Part shown: piece after piece, positions 54,626-63,589 of the stretch
How the letters are laid out: each line of letters starts with the position of its first letter
How positions within the stretch are numbered: position 1 is the stretch's first letter
Assembly (NCBI GenBank): GCA_022821545.1
Contig: JAJEDJ010000018.1
Location: 62,001-126,000 of the forward strand
Length of the DNA: 64,000 nt
Source: Caldilineaceae bacterium
GTDB taxonomy: Bacteria; Chloroflexota; Anaerolineae; Caldilineales; Caldilineaceae
Reading direction: 5' to 3'
Notes under the pieces: model-generated
The model's database searches: none
Seen by the model: only the letters and a program-made list of their open reading frames with translations
What the model was told of the DNA's origin: nothing
Translations under genes and position numbers: made by a program

Positions 54626-55864
54626 ATGCCCAGAAGTACATTCGACAGGGCCTCAATGCCGGACTTTCCAAATGGAACCAAATTGGATACCTTGCCGAGG
54701 CGCCTCGTGACGGTTCGAAAGCTGCTGTACGTATTCCCCGCGTGGTGCCTGATCGCTTTCTTCCTATGCGGATTCGGGCCGCCGACTATGGTCGACCGGG
54801 ACGTGGGGTCGCGCCAGAGGTACACAGTCGGCCAGTTGGGTCAGATCCAGCAGGCGCAGGAGCCGCCGCCCGACATCAGTGCGGTGTCCGTCCTGGTACA
54901 CGATTTCGAAACCGGTCGGGTACTGATGAAGAAGGCGGAACACTTGCCGGTGTCGCCGGCAAGCCTGGCAAAACTGATGACCGCCCTGCTCGTCCTGGAA
55001 CAGGACCGTCTCTCGGACCCGGTCACAGTTCAACGGGCCGACCTGATTGGAGAGGCCGCGATGGGACTGAGAGAGGGGGAAGAGCTGCGCGTCGAGGAAC
55101 TGCTTTGGGGGATGCTCATACCGAGCGGAAACGACGCCGCAATGGCCCTGGCCCGCCACCATTCCGGCCTGGTGGAGTTATTCGTCGCCAACATGAATCT
55201 GAGGGCCGGCGACCTGGGCATGCACAGCACGCTGTTCCACAATCCCAACGGATTCGACGCGGACGGTCAGGTCAGCAGCGCCCATGATCTGTTGAAACTT
55301 ATCAAACTGCTTTGGGAATATCCCCTCTTCCGCGAAATCGTCGGCACACCCGCGGCGACGGTGGCAAGTCACGAGCTTGTCTCAACGAATCGCCTTCTCG
55401 GATCCTACCCCGGAATCAACGGAGTCAAGACCGGCACGACCCTGCAGAGCGGTCAGTCATTGATTGCCGGTCTGGAAGAAGACGGCCATCAGCTCTTTGC
55501 GCTGGTGCTGGGAAGTGTGGACCGCTACCAGGATATGAGACTGGTCTTGCAGGCCGTCCAGGGCAAATATAGCTGGGTCCCATTGCAGATGCAGGGGCGC
55601 CTAACGGCCCTGGACCGGCTTTTCGATGCGGAAGGAAACCGTTGGTTTCTGCGCGCCGATGGAATCGTTGCAGATCCAGCCGCGCTGGAGGCCGGTCCGT
55701 TATTGGAGGCATTGCTGTCAGGGTGGGAGCGCCAGGAGCTGCAGGTATTCCGGCGTCTTCATCCGCCGCCTTCAGGAATGTGGACCACAGGAATGCCCGC
55801 CGGCGTTCTGGAATGGCGGTTAGGCGACACATTGATAGCGACCCAGCGACTCTATGTTGAGTAA
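54626..55864 (+). CDS. D-alanyl-D-alanine carboxypeptidase (low-molecular-weight PBP)
   Basis: The 412-residue protein is a penicillin-binding serine carboxypeptidase that trims peptidoglycan side chains. Catalytic motifs are Ser113-x-x-Lys116 (SLAK), Ser167-Gly-Asn169 (SGN) and Lys268-Thr-Gly (KTGTT). A hydrophobic signal or anchor helix is at about 33-50. The start is uncertain, since internal ATG 54656 and GTG 54713 are in frame. The stop is immediately followed by a 20-bp duplication. Confidence 0.88.
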   Translation: MPRSTFDRASMPDFPNGTKLDTLPRRLVTVRKLLYVFPAWCLIAFFLCGFGPPTMVDRDVGSRQRYTVGQLGQIQQAQEPPPDISAVSVLVHDFETGRVLMKKAEHLPVSPASLAKLMTALLVLEQDRLSDPVTVQRADLIGEAAMGLREGEELRVEELLWGMLIPSGNDAAMALARHHSGLVELFVANMNLRAGDLGMHSTLFHNPNGFDADGQVSSAHDLLKLIKLLWEYPLFREIVGTPAATVASHELVSTNRLLGSYPGINGVKTGTTLQSGQSLIAGLEEDGHQLFALVLGSVDRYQDMRLVLQAVQGKYSWVPLQMQGRLTALDRLFDAEGNRWFLRADGIVADPAALEAGPLLEALLSGWERQELQVFRRLHPPPSGMWTTGMPAGVLEWRLGDTLIATQRLYVE

Positions 55865-55894
55865 AGTGACAGCATGTTGAGTAATGTGACAGCA
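55855..55894. repeat. 20-bp tandem repeat at the carboxypeptidase gene end
   Basis: Two 20-bp units (55855-55874 and 55875-55894) differ at one base. The first contains the last codons and TAA stop of the carboxypeptidase gene. This is the second gene in the window whose stop region is duplicated in tandem. Confidence 0.85.
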
Positions 55895-55951
55895 CAGCGT
55901 CACGTTGCCCTCCTCACTCGATAGCATTACGCTCTTGGTACCCAACGACAA

Positions 55952-56848
55952 ATGACTGAAGAACGGCTGCAAAAAGTACTGGCGACGGCTGGGATAGCCA
56001 GCCGCAGAGCAAGCGAAAAACTGATAACTTCCGGGCGCGTGCGCGTTGATGGAAATGTTGTCACGGCCCTGGGCACGAAAGTGGACCCTGAGAGAGTTTC
56101 GATTACCGTTGATGGACAGCCGCTCCGGTTTTCGGAAAGCAACGTCTACTTCAGAGTCTACAAACCCAGGGGACTTCTGAGCGACATCGGCGGAAACAGG
56201 CGCGGGCGCAGGACTGTTGCCCACCTGTTGCCTGGAGGCACGCCCCGCGTCTTTCCCGTTGGCCGGCTTGACCTGAACAGCGAAGGACTTGTCCTGTTGA
56301 CCGACGACGGGGCGCTGACCAACAGACTTACGCACCCCCGCTTTGCGCATCCGAAGACGTACTATGTGCTGGTGGCGCACCGGCCTTCAACAGCTGCGCT
56401 TGTCCAGTTGCGGGAAGGGGTCGAACTGGACAGCGGTCGAACTGCACCGGCCAGCGTCGAAATTGCGGACAATTTGCCGGCCCGGCTGGTTCTTGACAAA
56501 GGCACGCAGAGTTTTGGGGCAGCAGCCGAGGATGGCTGGAAATCAGCGCCCCCCGATAAAGGTGTATGGTTGCGGATTGTCCTGCGCGAGGGGAAAAAGC
56601 GCCAGATCAGGCACATGGCAGCTGCGGTGGGAATCAGTTTGAGACGGCTCATTCGCTGGTCGATCGGTCCTCTGACGCTGGAGGGACTCGAGCCGGGAAT
56701 GGCCAGGGCGCTGACACAGGGCGAGGTCGGCGCGCTCAAGCAGATGGTGGGCAAACGCCCTGACAGGCGCCAGTCCGGATCGCGGCAGGGGAGGAGGGCC
56801 GACCGGTCGCGCTCAAGGCGGCGTTCTTCGCCGCGGAACAGGCGTTGA
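55952..56848 (+). CDS. RsuA/RluB-type rRNA pseudouridine synthase
   Basis: The 298-residue enzyme has an N-terminal S4 RNA-binding domain (RLQKVLATAGIASRRASEKLI) and a catalytic domain with the key Asp107 in GRLDLNSEGL and the late EGKKRQIRHM motif. It should convert uridine to pseudouridine in rRNA. The last about 35 residues are a low-complexity Arg/Ser-rich tail that may bind RNA. Confidence 0.92.
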   Translation: MTEERLQKVLATAGIASRRASEKLITSGRVRVDGNVVTALGTKVDPERVSITVDGQPLRFSESNVYFRVYKPRGLLSDIGGNRRGRRTVAHLLPGGTPRVFPVGRLDLNSEGLVLLTDDGALTNRLTHPRFAHPKTYYVLVAHRPSTAALVQLREGVELDSGRTAPASVEIADNLPARLVLDKGTQSFGAAAEDGWKSAPPDKGVWLRIVLREGKKRQIRHMAAAVGISLRRLIRWSIGPLTLEGLEPGMARALTQGEVGALKQMVGKRPDRRQSGSRQGRRADRSRSRRRSSPRNRR

Positions 56849-57047
56849 CCTCCTCAGCCTTCGCCAACCCGGCCTCCAGCAGTTTCAGTAACGCGCCCTC
56901 AGACGGGTCCTGGCCCGCAGGCTTTGCACTGTGTCCAACCCGCACGCCTTGCACTGTGTCTCAACTGTGTCCTATTTGACCCGATCGACGGACTGTCATC
57001 AGCGACGGTTGGCTGCGCTAACCGCTTCTCCTTCCCTGGAACAGACT

Positions 57048-57845
57048 GTGAATGCCATAACGATAGACGGGCCGGCAGCTTCAGGCAAGAGCACTGTCGG
57101 CTACCTGGTGGGGCAGCGCCTGGATTTTCTCTTCTTCGATACCGGCGTCATGTACCGGGCCGTTGCCTGGGCCATACTGGACAGAGGAATCGATAGCGCC
57201 GACATCGGGGCTGTTGGACGCGTAGCCGGGCAGCTGCCCATAGGCGTCAAGGCGCCAGGCGCGGATGCGGGGGATGGCCGCCAGGCGACGATTCACGTCG
57301 GAGGAGTGGACGTGACCTGGTCTATCCGCAGCCCAAGGGTCGACAGTATCGTTTCCGTCGTGGCCGCGAACCGTCTTGTCCGGGAGGCGTTGAGCCGCAA
57401 GCAGCGGCTTATCGGCCTCGAGCACGGATCGGGCGCTGCAGAAGAGGCTGGCGTGGTGATGGTGGGCCGGGACATTGGCACCGTCGTCCTGCCGGAAGCG
57501 CCGCTCAAGATCTACCTGGAGGCCCCCCTGGAGGAGCGGGCGAGACGTCGTTTTCGCGAGCTTGTCGAACGAGGGAACGAGGCCGACTTTGCCAGGATAC
57601 TGGATGACATGCGGCTCCGGGACCAGATTGATAGTGAGCGGGCGGTTGCGCCGCTGCGCCCTGCCCGCGACGCGTATCAGATCCGGACGGACGGCGTCTC
57701 CGCAGTGGAGGTCGTCGAACAGATACTCCCGCTCGCAGTCAAACACCTGGGCGTTGCTCCGTCTTCTCCCAGGAAACAGGGGCCTAGCGGCGATAGCAGT
57801 CCGGGCGCCGGACGGGACTGTGGTATCATTGCAGGCAGTTTTTGA
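57048..57845 (+). CDS. cmk: Cytidylate kinase
   Basis: The 265-residue enzyme has the P-loop GPAASGKST near residues 8-16, the CMP-binding region (FFDTGVMYRAVAWAIL) and GRDIGTVVLPEAPLKIYLEA. It phosphorylates CMP and dCMP. The start is unsure: GTG 57048 begins just before the P-loop and is preferred, while an in-frame start at 56931 would add 39 residues without a clear ribosome site. The C-terminal about 30 residues are low-complexity and exceed the usual length. Confidence 0.88.
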   Translation: MNAITIDGPAASGKSTVGYLVGQRLDFLFFDTGVMYRAVAWAILDRGIDSADIGAVGRVAGQLPIGVKAPGADAGDGRQATIHVGGVDVTWSIRSPRVDSIVSVVAANRLVREALSRKQRLIGLEHGSGAAEEAGVVMVGRDIGTVVLPEAPLKIYLEAPLEERARRRFRELVERGNEADFARILDDMRLRDQIDSERAVAPLRPARDAYQIRTDGVSAVEVVEQILPLAVKHLGVAPSSPRKQGPSGDSSPGAGRDCGIIAGSF

Positions 57846-57895
57846 ATGTTCAAATTGGCTGCCGGCAGTTCCATTCAGCGCAAAGGGGTAGGGAA

Positions 57896-58864
57896 ATGGC
57901 CGCGCTGACAGATGAGCAGAGACTTGATATCTTCTACTGGATGGTCCTGGCAAGGACCTTTGACGAGGGCATGGTCTCGCTGTGGAAGCAGGGAAGGGGT
58001 TTGGGCGGCACTTTCAGCCAGCGGGGCCACGAGGCTGTGAGCGTCGGTTCCGCTTACGCGCTGGCGCCGGAAGATATCATTGCCCCAATGCACCGCGACA
58101 TCGGCGCCTATTTTCTGAGGGGCCTGACCCCGCGCCGCGTTTTTGGCAATTTACTGGGCAAAGTGACGGGCGTTTCCGGGGGGCGAGACGCAAACATCCA
58201 TGGCATGGGTGATCTGAGCCTGGGCATCGTTGGCTACATCAGTCACATTCCCATGTCGATGCCGATCACGCTGGGCGTTGCCATGAGCCTCAAAATGCGG
58301 AACGAGGCCCGGGTCGCCATGACCTATGTTGGCGACGGGGGCAGCACTGCCGGCCTCTGGCATGAGACGCTGAATATGGCGGCACTCTACAACGCGCCCT
58401 ATGTCCTGATCGTAGAAAACAACCAGTACGCTTACTCCACCCACGTCAGCGACCAGATGCCGATCGAGAACATTGCCGACCGCGCATCCGGTTACGACAT
58501 TCCGGGCGCAATCGTGGACGGGAACGACGTTGAAGCCGTATACCGGGCGACATGCGAGGCGGTGGAAAGGGCAAGGCAGGGCGGCGGCCCCTCGCTCATC
58601 GAGGCCAAGACCATGCGCATGTTGGGCCACGCAATACATGACGGCGCCGAATATGTCCCGAAGGAGCTGCTGGCAAAGTGGGAGAAAAGGGACCCTGTCG
58701 CCCGCTATCAGGACAGGCTGCTCGCCGAAGAGGTGGCTGACAGGGATGAGTTGAATGAGATTCGTCAGCGCGCAGCGGTTGAAATCGAAGACGCGATCGA
58801 GTTCGCCGAAGCGAGTCCGTATCCCGAACCGGACAGCGTTGAAGAGGGCATCTATGCACCTTGA
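57896..58864 (+). CDS. 2-oxoacid dehydrogenase E1 component, alpha subunit (PdhA-like)
   Basis: The 322-residue subunit has the thiamine-diphosphate motif GDGGSTAGLWHETLNMAALYN with the closing VENNQYAYST. It also has GTFSQRGHEAVSVG and MHRDIGAYFLRG near the start. It should work with a beta subunit to decarboxylate pyruvate or another 2-oxoacid. AAAGGGGTAGGG precedes the ATG at 57896. No beta subunit, E2 or E3 gene is nearby, so its partners must be encoded elsewhere. Confidence 0.88.
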   Translation: MAALTDEQRLDIFYWMVLARTFDEGMVSLWKQGRGLGGTFSQRGHEAVSVGSAYALAPEDIIAPMHRDIGAYFLRGLTPRRVFGNLLGKVTGVSGGRDANIHGMGDLSLGIVGYISHIPMSMPITLGVAMSLKMRNEARVAMTYVGDGGSTAGLWHETLNMAALYNAPYVLIVENNQYAYSTHVSDQMPIENIADRASGYDIPGAIVDGNDVEAVYRATCEAVERARQGGGPSLIEAKTMRMLGHAIHDGAEYVPKELLAKWEKRDPVARYQDRLLAEEVADRDELNEIRQRAAVEIEDAIEFAEASPYPEPDSVEEGIYAP

Positions 58865-58990
58865 GAGCGAAGGCAATGTAGGTCCACGCCATCACTCTTG
58901 ACGCCTCGCCGGCCCCGCCGGCCTTATCGACAGCGGTCTCGGGCGGAAAACAGGTCCCGGGGCCGCTTTGCGTTGAACCAGGGTCTGGCG

Positions 58991-61900
58991 ATGAAGCGAC
59001 CGCCGCGAAGTTCGAAATTCCCCATTACCCGGGCATACTGCGCTCTAGCAGCGCTGTTCTTCAGTCCCTATCTGCTTGGACTGTCTGCATTTGCCGCCGG
59101 CGACTTTACACGCCACTACCTTCCCTACAGTTTCTTTCAGCAGAGCTCGCTCCTGGCGGGCAGGTTGCCCGTCTGGAATCCCCACGTAAATTCCGGCCAT
59201 CCCTTCCTGGCAGATACGGAATCTGCGGTGTTCTACCCCGTAAGCAACATCCTCCTGCTTTTGACGTCGTTCAGTTCTACAATCGCGGGAAGACTCTACT
59301 GGCTGCAAGTTGAGGCATTTGTCCACATTCTGCTGGCGTGCAGTTTCACGGCATTGCTGGTACACCGTCTGACGGGCAGACGCATGGCAGGATTTGCCGC
59401 GGGGCTTGTCTTTGGCTTTTCGGGCTTTCTTACCGGCTACCCGCCGCTGCAGCTTGGAATCCTGCGCGTGGCCGTGTGGCTGCCTCTCATTTTGTGGCTG
59501 CTGCTGCCGGAAAGGCCGGGAAAACCTGTATGGAGACGGTGGCTGATGGCATGCGCCGCCCATGCGGCGGCCTTTTTTGCCAACCATCCCCAGACATTCC
59601 TGTTTCTCACTTACGCGGTGGCGGGATGGATGTTCATGCTGGCCGTCTCGCAATCGCGCCGGAGCCCACAGGTTAGGGACGGCAGTCAGGGGGCGGTTGC
59701 TGACGGCGCGCCGGACTACAAGCGAATCGTTCAGTACGTGGGATTTTCAGCCGCCTACGCTGTCATTCTCATTTCTCTGACAGCGGCGCAGTTGTGGCCC
59801 GCGCTTGAGTTTACGCGGTTGTCGGTACGGTCGGCCCGTCCCTTTCACGAATTGAGCAGCGGGTTTCCGCCGCATGACTATTGGCAGTTTGTCGTACCCG
59901 GTGTATTGACCCATTACTCGCCTCTGTATATTGGAATTGGGGGGTTGGGCCTGGCCCTCATTGCCCTGGCCGCGCTGCTGTCGAATCGGTTCAAACTGGC
60001 AGCGGCCAGTCCGTTCGCGCGGCCGGCGGCAGTTTTCTTCGCGGTTGCGGGCTGCCTTGCCTGCCTGGTCTCACTGGGCGACCTGCTTCCGGTCTATCCA
60101 CTGCTCTACCAGTACGCCCCGGGGTGGGCCCTTTTCCGGGGACAGGAGCGGATAGCCTATCTGATAGCGTTTTCGGCAAGTATCATGAGCGGATTCGGTC
60201 TGGCCCTCCTGCACTCGCTGGCCGTCCGCTGGCGGCGGAGATTCGGTTGGGGCTTCCTGGCCTTTGTAGCAGGCGGCGCGGCAACGGTGTTTACATTGTG
60301 GCATTTTCCAGGGCGACTTGAAGTATCGAACGGGGTATTCCTGTTTCAGGCGGGAAAGTCGGTCCTGATGGCCTCGGTTTTCCTGGTTTTGTGCAGAAGC
60401 GTGCGACTTTCACGTACGCACTTCGCTCTACTGCTCCTTGTCATGGCCGCGGACCTGTTTGCCAGCAACTTTACGACCAACCTTGCCAGCGGGCAGGAGA
60501 TCCGGTCTGCGCTCACGCAGCCGGAATTGCTGGCTACGCGGAGAGAGGCGGAAAGAGCGGCGCAGGGGGCGGCGCAGGCAATGGCGGACGGAACGCCCTT
60601 GCTTCCTCCCCGGGTCTACAATGAGGGCAGGCTGCCGGAGGACAGTGGAATGGTAGCCGGCTGGGAGGATGTCTGGGCGGCGAGCGTGTTGCGCCTGTCG
60701 GCGTATAATGCGTTCTTTGTGGATTTTCCCGCGGACAGGATGTGGAGACTCACAGGCGTGGGCACGGTGCTCACCTGGAGGGAGGAACTGTCCGTCGGCA
60801 GCCAGCTAGTTGAAGAGTTCCCGCGCGAGAACGAGACAACCCGTTTACACAGGCTGAACAGTGTATACCCGCGCCTGTGGTGGGCGCAGAAGGCCCGGAG
60901 AATTGAGGACAAGGCGGCGCTCGCCCTGCTGGCGGACCCGGGTTTCGACCCGCAGCGGGAGATACTGATCGCGGAATCGGATGCCGATGTTCTGGGAGAG
61001 GGCTGGGAAGAGGGTCGGTTGAGTTTCGGAGAGGGAGGCGATGCTACCGTGGAGGTGGACGGCAGGGGACCCGGTCACCTGGAGATCCGGGTCAGGAGCG
61101 CTGAGCCGGGCCTGTTGTTCATCAGCGAAAACTTTATGCCAGGCTGGCGGGCAGAGTGGACAGGGGCGGACCGACCGTCACTACCTGCCAGGTTGCCGGT
61201 TGCGCGCGCCCACCATGCCTTCCTGGCAGTTCCCGTTCCCGCCGGGGAAGGCACAGTTGAACTCGCTTACCGTCCGGCCAGCGTGCGCTGGGGGATCGCG
61301 ATCAGCGGCGTCAGCTGGATTGCCTTGCTGCTGGTACTGCGCGGGCAGATCGCGGTTGCGATCGGGGCGGCATGGAAGCGGATTCGCAGGTATCCGGGCG
61401 AGGTTTGGCGGGCGGCCTTCTCGAATCTGGCCGCCCAGGAAAGACTTGAAGCCGGAAGGGGCGCAAACGGAGAATCCATTTCGTCGAGCCTGGGGCCGCT
61501 GGCAGACAGTCGGTTTCAGCGCCTGGCGGTTACGCTTGCCACAGTTGCCGGTTTTGCGCTCCGGTTTTACAGGCTGGGCGAGCAGGAATTGAATGCGCGA
61601 GAGGCGCTTTCTTTCTGGTTCAGTCAGCTCCCTTTGCCGAATCTGATTGACGTGTTGAGCGGAAGAGGCGAGACGTATTTTCTTGGCAGCCTGACTTTGC
61701 AGCATTACTGGCTACCGCTTGCGGGAATCACGGAGTTTGCACTGCGTTCCACGTCGGCCTTCCTGGGCGCTCTCGCCATTCCGCTCGTTTACGTATTCGC
61801 CAGGGAGATGCGCTGGCCGCCCTTGCCCTGTCTGACGGCCGCCCTCCTGATGGCAGTCAGTACGTACGCGATTCGGAGCAGTCAGGATGTTCCCCTCTAT

Positions 61901-63589
61901 TCTCTCAGTCTGACGCTTACGCTTGCCGGCTCTGCACTGGCACTGAGATTCGTAAACAGAGGATGGAGCAGGGCGAGCTTCATTGCGTACGTTCTTTGCG
62001 GGGCGGCTACGTTCTATACTCACACTATTGCCATGCTGGCATTTTTGGCACAGAACTTGTACGTACTGATCGTAGCAGCGCGCGATCGTCGAAGCGGTAG
62101 AGACTCACACTCGCCTGGCCAGGATTGGTCCGTGTTCAGACATTGGGCCTTGGCACAGATCTCAGTTGTCGCATTGTGCATCCCTCTGCTGGCTAGCGCC
62201 GGTCACGGTGTGTTCAATCGCACAGGAGGCATTTCAGGATCCTCCCTAGTTTCGTCATTGTGGAGGAGATACTCAGAATTCCCAATGGGGTCTTTTTTGC
62301 CGGACGGAACCTGGCTTCTGAACGCGGGCCTATTGGGGGCGGGCCTGGTCGTTGCTGCCGTCTTCGGCGCGTATTTGGCGGCGAAGAGAGACGCTGTATG
62401 GAGTGAAGGGAGCGCCGAAGACGAACACGGTGTCGAAGATTTACGTGAACCCGGATCACAGGATTCACGGCCACAGCCAGCGGGCCGTCATCCGATCATT
62501 CTTCTGCTACTGCTACTGATCGTTTCCCCAATGGCATTTTGGACGCCCTTATACCGAACGTGGTTCATGTTCGAAAGCTTTTACTCTGTGGCACTGCCGC
62601 CGTTGTTGCTCCTGATGGCCCTGGGGACGGTGAAGATCGGCGACTGGGTCGAGGGCTGGCTGGGCTGGAGGTGGAGAAGCTGGACGGCAGACGCCGAAGC
62701 TGAAACTCCAACTTTTCTGAACAGAGTTCGGGTCGGAGGGGTTGCCGCAGCTTCTCTTGTCCTCGTCATCGTCGGCGGCAATCTGTTCGCACTGCGGAAT
62801 TACCATTTCGAGCCGGCATTCAGCCAGTCAAGAGGGCTGCGCGAGTTGACGGATGTAGTGGAGAATGTGAGCGCCGGGCTGAACCCGGGTCAGGTCCACA
62901 TTCTCCAGAGCTTCCCCGATCCCACGTTTCTTCTCTACTATTACAGGGGTGAAGTCAAGGACTCTGTCCTGCCGCGTCATGATCAGGAGATAGAAGACGC
63001 GACAGAAGCCGCAGGCCGGATGCGCCAGAACGGAATTCGGAGAGTCATAGTGCCAGTCAGTTTGAAGGACGATCAGGAGGCGCCGAACCTGGCCAGAGAA
63101 GCGGTCTCCAGTTCGTACCGGCTGGCGGGCGAGGAGACGGTGGGGCCATGGCTTGTCGAACTCTACTCAAGTCCCAGTGACGAAGAGTGGCGAATCCTGG
63201 AAGCGGCGTTCGCCAACGGGCTTGTCCTGGAGCGCGCACAGGTCAATCCTGGCTTTCCGCCCGCCGGGGGCAGGATGGTCGTACACATGGAGTGGAGGGG
63301 GGATCCCGCCAAGCTGACCGGAGGAGAGAAGATATTTTTGCATCTGCTCGACGAGACGGGCAACCTGGTGGCCCAGTGGGACCCGGAACTGCGCATGGAG
63401 AGCGGGAGACATGCCACTGCCGCAGCAGTGCCGATTCCTTCGGCCCTGCCGGCCGGTTCGCTGCGCCTTGTGGCCGGGCTTTACGACGTTACCGTGGAAG
63501 GCGCGCCCAGAATCCTGACGGGCAGCGGCGAGGAATGGGTGCAACTGGCGTACTTTCATGTGACGGATTGCGATGTCTGCGGACGATGA
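58991..63589 (+). CDS. Giant membrane protein: YfhO-like half fused to a degenerate GT-C half
   Basis: The 1532-residue protein has two polytopic halves. The first (about 1-780) resembles YfhO-family membrane proteins (LPYSFFQQSSLLAGRLPVWN; HPFLADTESAVFYPVSNILL) and ends in an extracellular beta domain. The second (about 830-1250) resembles GT39-type glycosyltransferases, but the catalytic DE pair seen in other family members is replaced by NAREAL and the HPP motif is absent. The tail (about 1370-1530) is a beta domain similar to that of the protein encoded at 25316. ATG 58991 is likely; an in-frame TTG at 58898 is an alternative. It may transfer or handle lipid-linked sugars, but catalysis by the second half is doubtful. 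Confidence 0.78.
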   Translation: MKRPPRSSKFPITRAYCALAALFFSPYLLGLSAFAAGDFTRHYLPYSFFQQSSLLAGRLPVWNPHVNSGHPFLADTESAVFYPVSNILLLLTSFSSTIAGRLYWLQVEAFVHILLACSFTALLVHRLTGRRMAGFAAGLVFGFSGFLTGYPPLQLGILRVAVWLPLILWLLLPERPGKPVWRRWLMACAAHAAAFFANHPQTFLFLTYAVAGWMFMLAVSQSRRSPQVRDGSQGAVADGAPDYKRIVQYVGFSAAYAVILISLTAAQLWPALEFTRLSVRSARPFHELSSGFPPHDYWQFVVPGVLTHYSPLYIGIGGLGLALIALAALLSNRFKLAAASPFARPAAVFFAVAGCLACLVSLGDLLPVYPLLYQYAPGWALFRGQERIAYLIAFSASIMSGFGLALLHSLAVRWRRRFGWGFLAFVAGGAATVFTLWHFPGRLEVSNGVFLFQAGKSVLMASVFLVLCRSVRLSRTHFALLLLVMAADLFASNFTTNLASGQEIRSALTQPELLATRREAERAAQGAAQAMADGTPLLPPRVYNEGRLPEDSGMVAGWEDVWAASVLRLSAYNAFFVDFPADRMWRLTGVGTVLTWREELSVGSQLVEEFPRENETTRLHRLNSVYPRLWWAQKARRIEDKAALALLADPGFDPQREILIAESDADVLGEGWEEGRLSFGEGGDATVEVDGRGPGHLEIRVRSAEPGLLFISENFMPGWRAEWTGADRPSLPARLPVARAHHAFLAVPVPAGEGTVELAYRPASVRWGIAISGVSWIALLLVLRGQIAVAIGAAWKRIRRYPGEVWRAAFSNLAAQERLEAGRGANGESISSSLGPLADSRFQRLAVTLATVAGFALRFYRLGEQELNAREALSFWFSQLPLPNLIDVLSGRGETYFLGSLTLQHYWLPLAGITEFALRSTSAFLGALAIPLVYVFAREMRWPPLPCLTAALLMAVSTYAIRSSQDVPLYSLSLTLTLAGSALALRFVNRGWSRASFIAYVLCGAATFYTHTIAMLAFLAQNLYVLIVAARDRRSGRDSHSPGQDWSVFRHWALAQISVVALCIPLLASAGHGVFNRTGGISGSSLVSSLWRRYSEFPMGSFLPDGTWLLNAGLLGAGLVVAAVFGAYLAAKRDAVWSEGSAEDEHGVEDLREPGSQDSRPQPAGRHPIILLLLLLIVSPMAFWTPLYRTWFMFESFYSVALPPLLLLMALGTVKIGDWVEGWLGWRWRSWTADAEAETPTFLNRVRVGGVAAASLVLVIVGGNLFALRNYHFEPAFSQSRGLRELTDVVENVSAGLNPGQVHILQSFPDPTFLLYYYRGEVKDSVLPRHDQEIEDATEAAGRMRQNGIRRVIVPVSLKDDQEAPNLAREAVSSSYRLAGEETVGPWLVELYSSPSDEEWRILEAAFANGLVLERAQVNPGFPPAGGRMVVHMEWRGDPAKLTGGEKIFLHLLDETGNLVAQWDPELRMESGRHATAAAVPIPSALPAGSLRLVAGLYDVTVEGAPRILTGSGEEWVQLAYFHVTDCDVCGR

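Noticed and set aside
56924..56960. Repeated GCACTGTGTC near the cytidylate kinase start
   Set aside because: Two short imperfect copies are too little to call a regulatory repeat.
60704..60709. TATAAT sequence inside the giant membrane-protein gene
   Set aside because: It lies within coding sequence with no -35 box and no gene start downstream, so it is taken as chance.
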